Shown: positions 39,801 to 49,500 of the stretch, one piece after another
How positions within the stretch are numbered: the first letter of the stretch is position 1
Layout of the letters: every line of letters starts with the position of its first letter
Assembly: GCF_964199755.1 (NCBI RefSeq)
Contig: NC_133897.1
Span: forward strand, 111,910,037-111,974,036
Source: Larus michahellis
Lineage: Eukaryota > Chordata > Aves > Charadriiformes > Laridae
Length of the DNA stretch: 64,000 nucleotides
Reading direction: 5' to 3'
Program-made: the position numbers and the translations under genes
Notes under the pieces: model-generated
Databases searched by the model: none
Seen by the model: the letters and a program-made list of their open reading frames with translations, nothing else
Told to the model about the DNA's origin: nothing

Positions 39801-42800
39801 GATTAGGTGAAATAGGATTTCATTTAAATTCTAAGACAACTGTACCCTGGTTTGGTTTATTTTTTTTTTTTTCTTCTTTCTTTCTTTCCTGCATTTTGAA
39901 AAACATAGGTGTATGTTTTGATGCAAGTATACTTTAATATTAGACAAATTAAAGTGAACATTACAAGAAGTGCAGAGATGTGGTTAAAAACACCCCATGA
40001 ATGTAGTGTGGGGACGAGTGTGTGCATTGCTTGGATTAGGGATTCTGCTTTAAATAAGGAAACATCTGCCACATCCAGTCATTCCAAATTACTGTTCCAT
40101 TCAGGAGCAGTAGGAAATATTGCTTTATGGTTCTGATTCTCATTGTCCTATTTCAAAGTACAAATATCTGCTTGAATAAATCTAAATTTCTTAAGAGTCA
40201 GTATTAGGGTACTGATTTATTTGGTTAATACATGATCATTGATTTGTTCATAATAAGCTTTCATTAGATGGTTTGCTTTTTTCCTGTATAAACAACGTAG
40301 AAATCATTTGAAGATGTTAATTTCCTGTATAACTAACAAAAACATAATATGAAGAAATTAATTTTCAGATTTAATCTTATGACTAATTTTTACTTGTAAT
40401 TATTTTTTTATACATTGTCTGTGAGTAGCAATGACAGTCTTGATTTAACTTTCTTTACAGATGGAAAAAAAAGACCCATTTTCTGTAGATATAAAGAAAG
40501 TATTACTGGATATGAGAAAATACCGGATGGGACTTATTCAGACTCCTGATCAACTAAGATTTTCATATATGGCTGTAATAGAAGGAGCAAAATTTATAAT
40601 GGGCGATTCAACTATACAGGTAAATGTTTAGCTCCATATATTTAACCATAAACAGTAGACTGGTAACTAGTTAAAAATGAGCTCCAAACTATTTTAAAAC
40701 ATGTAACTTTTTGGGGTTTAAATAATTTCCTTCTTCAATAGATGCCTAGAAGGTATTAGAGGGTATCTGATCAGCGCCTTCTGTCAGCTAACCTTTTAAT
40801 CCTATGTATTTGTCCCCTCTTAGGTAAAATATAAAAGCAACTTGTCTGTACAAATTTTTTTTTTTTTTTTTTTTTCAAAAAAAAAAAAAGGTTAAATCAA
40901 TATCTTCAATACTGAAAAGCAGAAGTAATGCCCGGTATCACTTTGAAAAGATAGCAAGGATCTTTTTAGGATTTCTTGATCTTTGCTATATGTTTTCCTA
41001 ACAATAAAGTTGCCTGATGCTACTGATCACATTTATTAGCGAAGTTGCTATTTAATTTTTCTTTCCCCCCATATCCTTTAAAATTTGTGTTACATTTAGT
41101 AGAATCTAGCCAGATATAATGAGTGTTGGGGCAAATAGATTACCAAATCTCATTATTTTATCAGCGTGGCTTGCAGATGTAACAGTAGCTACAGTTATTT
41201 TGAATGGCTGGGGCTAGATGGGAGGGAGGACTGGGAGGGGAGGCTGCGAAACAAACGTAGTTCTGCTTTCATAGGCTAGGGCTTTCATATTTCCTTGATT
41301 TCTTAAAATCATGAATGAAGCAGATAAGCTAAAACACATTTCCTCTTTTCTGTGGTTCTGTGAGTTGTCAGATTCTTCTCTTTGACAAATGTTTCTTGAC
41401 TTGCCAAGTAAATAAAGAAATAATTTTGCACAACTATTAATCAACACCTAGGTAGTGTGCTGCTAGTCCGACACCATATGCCTGGCAGACTGTGTGATTC
41501 ATCCTAACGCGAACAGCAATTTAGCCTCTTTATTTTCTGGAAGCTATTTTTGGTGGTATGAGGGTATTCTCTTTAATAATATTTCTGCTTTGTTTTTTAA
41601 AAAACCGTGCTCCAAACTGTGAGCAGCCCTGGTTCCCACACTTACCTATCCTAGATCACGGATTTTCTTGTTTCTGGATACAAGGGAGCATTGTCAACTC
41701 AGAATACTGCTTGTCAGGTTCAAGCGTGTTATATCTTCATACTAAGGGAATGCCTAAGAAGGCACACTTCTCATTTGTTCTTTTCTTCTTTTTCTTGTTA
41801 TGATTGTTCAGATGATCTTTCTTAAACCAGTCTCTTCTGCAGTGCAGGCAGTCGTCCTGGTGCTTTTCAGGCCTCAGGGTCATGTGCAGAAAATCAATTG
41901 GCAGTACTTAATAGGAGTATTTCTCCTTTCAAGGTCAGCTAGATCATTTTTTTTTCCCCCCATATGGAACAAACAGTTGTACTGTTCAGAGCATGTGTTC
42001 AGGTGTTCGCTTCTCTCTGCTAGTGATGGGGAGGGCATGAAGTCATTGAACGCCTCTCTAATATAACATTATCCAAACCTTCATCTTCAATATCTCCATG
42101 GATTTCAGAAGTCAGTAAACTGTGCAGACAAACGCAACGTATACCTGAACCTTTACTTGCTTACAGCTAGTGGCTGCAACTGCAATGCTTTTATTGGGCT
42201 GTGAGGAGCCTCTTCCCCTCGTTTAGTGACGGTGGGATTTCCATGTGTGACCAAAAGGAAGGATCATGCACTCCCCTGCGTTGCCCTGAAGCCCTGCAGA
42301 GGCGTGTGGTTGGTGTGCTGCTGCAATTTCTTGCTTCTTAATTATACTACAGCACTGCACCATATAAAATGGGTGAGGTGGAAGAAGAGACTGAAGTTTT
42401 CATTTCTATAAAATTCCTTCGTAATAAAGATAAGTTAATATTGCTTCAACAACATAGTAGAATAACTTACCGTCACTCCCTCAGAAAAATCTGATGAAAG
42501 GAGTGGTTTCTGGAAAACAAATTCGTGGCTTTGAAAGGACAAAAAAGGTCGAATTCCTTAGGTCCATGTTTTTTGCAGGCAGAGAACAAGAATATTATAA
42601 TTTCCTACTGAAACTTGTGAATCCCAAAACCGTATCTGAAATTCACCTGATTCTGTCAACTGCGCATGTTAATGTGCCTTTCCCTTGTGTCCGTTCATTC
42701 CCAGAGGCAATACAGGACCCAAGTCTTAGCTCCCCTACACAGGCATTTTAGTTATAATTTTAAGGACAATTGTATTTCTGAAATCAAACTTAATCACTTC

Positions 42801-45800
42801 TTCGTTTCTTCCAGACATAATTTCACAAGACGCAGTGTAGTACTTCAGTTCCTGAGATACTTTTTTTTGGTTGTTGTTCTTTTTTGTAAAGTTGCAGGTA
42901 CTATCATAAAATGGCGAAGGCACTTTAGCTCCTTTAGCAAGGAGACAATAATCCTCCTTGTCGTCTGCTACAAGTTGTACATTATTTTACCAGTCCTGCC
43001 ATTCACGAAGTCTTGTCATAGATATTTAAACTTAAAATTACCAGCATTTGAGCTATTGTTATTACATGTTTAAAATAGAATTCTTGATGGAAAATTCCTT
43101 CTATTTCAGGAGAGTAGTAAAATTGTCTCTGATTTCAGTTCTTCCTGTGTGGCTTATCGCTCCAGATGGAATCAATGTTTATCTTAGCCAGAAGTCCCTT
43201 ATGGACACAACCATGTCCTACAAAAGGCCTTTTTCTGTGACAGTAAGATGGAGCTGCGAAGTGAATTTCCATTTGTTAGTGGCTGTTTCTTTTTGGGGTT
43301 GTTCTTCGTTTAAGGCAAAACAAAGAAAACCTCTGAGAGTGAAGTCTCTTGTGCATGAAGACTCCCTTTGAATTTCAGATCTATACTGGAAGCCCCTCTG
43401 CAATGGAGGAGTCGGTTTATTGCTAAAGCTCATTCTGTCAGCAGTTTATTTATAAGTAACTGTGGGTTTTTTTGACATCAATTTTTGCATTTGATATTTA
43501 GTTTAGACCAAAAGTCTTGAATTCATTCAACAGATGAGAATCTAACACTCGTTTTTATGAAGAGTCAATTTTCAGTTCATCTTTCTTATCACAGACATTT
43601 AGAAGGAACTGATTTCCACACCCCCACCCCCCCCCACCCCCAAAGTATTCTATATTTTTGCAGGCTGGCCGATTAGTGTGAGAAAAGAACTGATTGTCTT
43701 TTAGGGGGGATTCTTTTCCTTCCTGTTACCTTTCTAGCGTTTTTTTTCTGCATGAAATTTTGTTGCAAGAAAGCCTTCAGACTATCCATCATTAGGACAG
43801 AGATCTAGCAAACCAGTTTTACTTCTGTTCTTTTATTTATTTTTTCTTCCATCTCATTTCAGATTAATTGTCCAAACAAGGTGAATATCTGTTTTATGAT
43901 GTAGTAATCTCTGGGTTCATGGTCCACTAGGTGAGATAGTAGACCACGACTTTGGCAGAGATATTTTATTTTTTTGTCATTGGGATTGCAAATTTCTCCA
44001 GTTCTCTCTTTTTAGGCAGTTCTTGGTCTTACCATTATCTCTCTTTTTTTTTTTTTTTTTTTTTTTTTTCGTCTTGAGCTAACAGTTCCTTTAATCTACT
44101 TGTGTGACTTTCCTCTGGGAAGACACCTCGGGCAAAGAGGAATTCAGTGTTAGGGGAATGTTTGAAATACGTTCTCCTTGTTTGCAGAAACGGTGGAAGG
44201 AGCTCTCTAAGGAGGACCAAGCGCCAAGTTCTGAGCAGTCTCCTCCACACCCAACCAAAATCACCACAGAGAAGTACAATGGGAACAGCATAGGCCTGGA
44301 GAATAAAGATCAAATGGAGAAAATAAATACTGACCTGTCCACTAAAGTTCAGGATATCACAGATGGCAGCATTGAAAGGTAGGCAAAATGAGGAAACCGT
44401 TTAGAAGGCAGATACAGTGTCTTGAGAGGCTGAATTATTGTGTGCTTTTCTTATAAGAAACCTTCAAGATCTTTCTTCAGTGGAGCGAAAGGACAGGTGC
44501 TATTTCACTGTCTGACTTAATTATTTTTTTAAATACAACTTCAATTATTCCTTGTAATAAACCTGTATTGTTTAAAAGTCAAGAGAAGAAAAATGATTGT
44601 CTCTAACTGAAGCAGCGAAACCTCACGCTTTGAAAGCCTTTTCCTACAGACTGCCTGTGAACTCAGTTGTGCAGTGTTAATTAGGTCCTAAAAGTGCCCA
44701 AAATAATTTGATACTGATTTTTAAATACAATGTTAACTTCTGTTTGTAAAAATATATGATACGTCAGAAGCACAAAGTTTTTATCACCTGCCGAAAATAA
44801 ACAACCTACAATCTCTGCCACTAGAGCATGCCCTGAAGTGCCACATCTAGATGTTTCTTAAACACCTCTAGGGATGGTGACTCAACCACCTCCCTGGGCA
44901 GGCTGTTCCAGTGCCTGACCACTCTTTCAGTCAAGTGATTCTTCCTAATATCTAACCTAAACCTCCCCTGCCGCAACTTCAGACCATTCCCTCTGGTCCT
45001 GTCATTATTCACCTGGGAGAAGAGGCCAACCCCCACCTCTCTACAGCCTCCTTCCAGGTAGTTGTAGAGGGCAATGAGGTCTCCCCTCAGCCTCCTCTTC
45101 TCCAAGCTAAACATGCCCAGCTCCCTCAGCCTCTCCTCATATGACTTGGATGATGCAATTGTATCATTGCAGCCATATGTTACTCTCCACTCATGTTAAA
45201 TCTATCCCTGTGAATAGATTTCTGTGGTTTAGCTGTGGCACGTCAATTTGTCTTTCGAGTTTCTCTGCCTCGGGAGTAGTAATGCCTCAGCTGTGAGCTG
45301 CTGTATTGGCAATTGCCACCCGAATTGCTGTGCCTTGAGGCGCTGCGTCACTTGTGCCTGCCCACCGAGGGCCGCGTGTGGATCTGTGGCTGGAGAGCCA
45401 GGGCCCAGCTGAGCTGTGCAGCGCAGGGGACGAGGTGGTGCCTGTCCCACAGGGCTGCAGTCCCAGACGAGGTGCAGCGGCTCAGTGTGGATAGACCGCA
45501 GTTCTGAAATAACAGATGGCTTACTCCAAATGCCCTGAGGAGTTTATCTTTCCACGTCTGCATGAGTGTTTTGAGAGAGAATGACAGGGATCCCATAGAT
45601 GTTTGAAGGAGCCCCTCGCAAGCAGGAGCTGGGGTGTGGGTGTGAGCATAGTGTTTGTGTGCTAGGACCTGGACAATCAAAGTGATTTTTTTTTTGTGCC
45701 AGAGTTATGCTTTCTTAGAGACTGAGGATATTTTTGGAGACAAGAATTTCAAAGTGGCCCTGATAGTGTAACAGCACACAACTGATTTTTAGTCTGTGTC

Positions 45801-46537
45801 CTTGATCAACATTCGATTTACAGCATAGAACGAGTACTATTAAATTTTCACGCAGACGTGAGCAGGTTGGGATCAATATATCAGTGAGGCTAGTGTGAAC
45901 TCTGCAGTGCAGGCACATGCTTAAATACTGTGAAAGTTTGCACATAGTACCTGACATTGCACATAAAAGCAGCCTCCATGCAAAAAAATCTCAGCCACCA
46001 AATGGGGCGCTGATGGGGGTGAAAGACTACGCTGAGTTAATGAAGCTAATTCTGTTCCCCGTTGAACACGTAGATCAGGCACCGCTTACATCTTTACATA
46101 TGTCATTTACTTACTTCTTGGGGCTTCACTGACCTGAAACTGTCCACACCAAGGTTGTTAAAACACAGTAAAGATGGCTTGCTTGGTTTAGATTTTATGT
46201 ACTGCTGCCATATGCTACTGGTGGGCTGGCTAACTGTTGGGAATGTGTTGGGAAGAGGTTTGTTTTAATATTTTAGTAGCTTTTTTTCCTGTTTTACAAT
46301 TTAAGATTCACTTTTTTTTTTCTTTAAAGTACTGTCCGAAAACGACTGCGAGAGGATAGAAAAGCTAACACAGCACAGAAGCTGCAGCAGATGAAGCAGA
46401 AGCTAAATGAGACTGAAAGAAAAAGAAAAAGGTGGTTATATTGGAAACCTATTCTCGCTAAGATTGGGTTTGGTACACTGATTTTAGTTGGCGCTTTTTC
46501 TTGCTGGAAAATGTATTTTCAAGAACATTCCTTGTAA
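18762..46537 (+). CDS. PTPN2: PTPN2 (TC-PTP), membrane-tailed isoform, nine coding exons
   Basis: This is a non-receptor protein tyrosine phosphatase that dephosphorylates JAK1/JAK3, STAT1/3, insulin and EGF receptors and so dampens cytokine and growth-factor signalling. Join: 18762-18830, 22372-22462, 30180-30280, 30952-31050, 32215-32352, 38827-39036, 40461-40619, 44188-44378, 46330-46537. The product is 421 residues, against 415 recalled for human TC48. The catalytic domain covers about residues 1-290: WPD loop near 181-183 (Asp183), P-loop [10 protein letters not shown] with Cys217 and Arg223, and the Q-loop QTPDQ near 263-267. A basic, bipartite-NLS-like segment follows (RKRLREDRK to KRKR), then a hydrophobic tail ending EHSL that anchors TC48 in the ER. 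The start at 18,762 has a good Kozak context (GCCGCCATGT) and matches the family N-terminus in length. All introns are GT-AG and all phases join. PTPN1 (PTP1B) is the nearest paralogue, but exon content fits PTPN2. Confidence 0.97.
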
Positions 46538-49500
46538 GTAAACAGTAAGCCTGTCTATTCCAGCAGCTAAGTTTGCTGCAAGTTAATGACCAGGGGTGTA
46601 ACTTTAAGCAGTAAACTCCTTACACCCAGAACGGGTGCAGACCGTTACATACGATAGAGAAGTGTTGTAAACTTGATCCCATGTCAACATCTCAGGACTT
46701 CCCACTGCAGGTACTTACAAAAATGAACTGCTGCCCCCCAACAGAGTTGATGGGTTTTTTTGTTTATATGAGCAGGTACAAACTTGCTGCAACTGTTTAT
46801 ACACTTTTTAAAATGGTGTTCTACCGGATCTTAAGCAAACCCTGAACCACAGAGGTTTAGCTGCTGAAGGCTGTCTGGATTTAAATTTACATGCCTGACT
46901 TAAGCAATAAACAGTGTTGTATCATTTACATTATTAATGCAAAGAAGTTATCCTTAAATGTGTGTAATGTGTAATGTACTAGTGACATGAACATAAACAT
47001 TTTATATTCTTATGACCTAGGATAAATATATTTTATAATTGCATATTTAATCTTTTTGTAGTTCACTGTACTTTTAAAAGCTCAGTTTGTACAAATTTCT
47101 GACCAAAAATAATCTGATTTTGAAATTAAATGTAATTATGATTTGTGCATGACAATAATAGTGCAACCATTCCCCATATTTTGAGTCTCAAATTTATGAT
47201 ATGAGCAGCTAGGGGTCTGATGAAGCACTTACCAATTTCTACTCTGTTAATTTGCATTCCTTATTTATTTTTTTGTAGTTTTCATTATTTAAGTGAGGCT
47301 TGGAAATCTGATTTTTTTTTCTTAAGGCTTTTGAGAACTTAGCCCCCACTGAAAAGCATACTGTTAAGTTGATTCATGTATTCAGACTTCAACTATTGTT
47401 TGAAGGCCAACATTGTTAAAGTTCTGACATTCCATTAAATGTGAAACATATTGGTTTGTGTGTCTATAGATTTTAATTGCTAGAAAGAATAAAATTCATT
47501 CATCAGTAGTAGGTGTAGAAAGCGCACATCAAAGGAAACTGTAGTTGGACTTCGAGGGTGGTTGTAACAGAAAACAAACGTTGTTAGTGTTCTGCCATAC
47601 CCCGGGTGTTCAGCTGTATGAGCCGCTTCCAACCTTCGCAAAGTCTAGAATTGCTTTTCAGGTTCCCCAGCACTGTATTAAAGAGGCATGACTTAAAACC
47701 CTTCGTGACTAATATTTTGGGAATACCTATGCTACAGTCACTTTAAAGTTGTTGAGCGCTCCCTTTCCATTTGTTTGACGATAAAAACTTTCTAAATAGT
47801 AATTAAACACAAATCACTCTCTGTCCTTACACAGAGATCGTATGTGGCTGTATGTAGCTTGCTGTCATTCAAGTTGAGATGTAATAATTTGTAGTATTGG
47901 ACTGCACTTTGAAACCTGGATTTTATTTATTCAAGCACTGCCTTGTTGGGTGACTCCAGAGAAGTTGTTTTCTCCCTCCATTTTCCTAGCTTGGGTGTTT
48001 TCTGTTGGGTTTGGGGTGGTTTATCTTTTTTTTTTGTTTCTTTTTAATTTTTTTGCTCCTTAGATTTGTCCTTTTGTAAAGCGCTTCTTGGATTTACTGC
48101 TGAAAAATGCTAAAACAGCCTTTGCTCCTTATCCAAAGGAATTAACTTGAAAGGTTTCCAGTACGTTCAAGCTTAGTAGTAACATACCAGGCATGGGGCC
48201 CAAATAGCCTGACATTTACTACGCGAAGCTGAGTTGGGTTTACTCTTTGAAATTCTCATTTCACAATAGCTAATACTATTTTGGACTACGCTGTTTATAT
48301 AGTAAACAAAAGCTGAAGGGCCCAGATAAGGAAAACAAGTGTAGTTTTTTAGAACATGCAGTTCTGAATTTGGGAAATTGTTTGTCAGTAAAACAAGATA
48401 ATTCGTCCTGTGGCATTACTGACCAACTATGCAGCTCCAATAGCAAAATGACCTACTGATTGCTGTGACACAGGATGGGCAGGCAGCTTACGCATTTTAA
48501 GACATTTCGTAATTGTTACAACCACAGTAACTCTTTCAGCCAACAAAAGGCTTGGCAAAAGATTGTTTTCTTTAAATTGAGAAGACAGGTTTTTCAGCAT
48601 CAGCTATAACTGGTGGCAGGGGTAAATGTCTGTGCCTTATAAAAGATATTTTGGTTATGGAAAAACACGTGGAATGTAATTAAATGCTTTTATAACAGAA
48701 ATATTCCATATTTTATTCTAAATACTTGAAAGCAGCTAAGGAAGAAGTGCAGGCAGAACCTTCACTGAAATCATGCTGTCACTTACCGCCTTTCAGTTTG
48801 CACGAGAAGGATTTCCTGGGCCACCAGTACCCTACAGACACTGAGCTCTAACTGTGGCTGTCAAGTTGTCTCTTGAATTATTTTTTTTTCCTGATCCCAT
48901 CTTAAAATCCTGGCTTTTTTTGTTCTCTCCATCCTGAGCAGCCATTCTTCTCAGCTGGTGGGGCAGGGCGGGAGGGGGCCATCTTACATCATCTCACGCT
49001 CTGTTACCTTCTTGATGCGATAAAGCAGGACTTGCACATTCAGCAGTTGATCTGTAAAAAATTTGGTTTGGTTATGTGATTGTAAGTATCTTGAGAGTCT
49101 TAACTGTTAATAATTTCAGGACCACGAACCAATACAAGTCTTGGACAAAAATATTTTGTACAGCGAATTGTCCATGACAGCATGGGCGTAGAAGGGAAGT
49201 TAAACATTAGATCCCTTAGTACATTCCAGGAGATAATTTGGATAAAACTTTGTTTTCTGGTCCGTCAGTAATCCTTAAAAACCAAAATCTGGGGGAGGCT
49301 TGTTTTCTTTACTGCAAATTGAGCCCTTGTGGTACTTTGTTATTCTGTAGGATTTAAGCTTGCAGCAGTTTTGCACAACTTGGATGTTAAATAGGAACAA
49401 ATATGGGCCAAAATGAAGAACTGTCGATGGCTTTAAAGAAAGAGTAAAAATGAAGGATGTGCCTTCTGAGCCCTCTCCTGCCTCCCCCTCACCCCGATTT

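Larger units (their letters stand above)
40620..44187. other. PTPN2: PTPN2 intron 7
   Basis: 3.6 kb. It contains a T21-C-A13 hairpin-forming tract (40,855-40,889), a C-rich/G-quadruplex-capable tract (43,621-43,641) and a T26 homopolymer (44,044-44,069). Open frames of 85-135 codons at 42,494-43,371 show no recognisable domain and no splice signals I trust. Confidence 0.85.

Noticed and set aside
42494-43371. Series of 85-135-codon plus-strand frames in intron 7, suggestive of a cryptic exon or retrocopy
   Set aside because: The frames have no recognisable domain, no shared frame and no convincing acceptor-donor pairs, and PTPN2 exon 7 joins exon 8 in phase without them.
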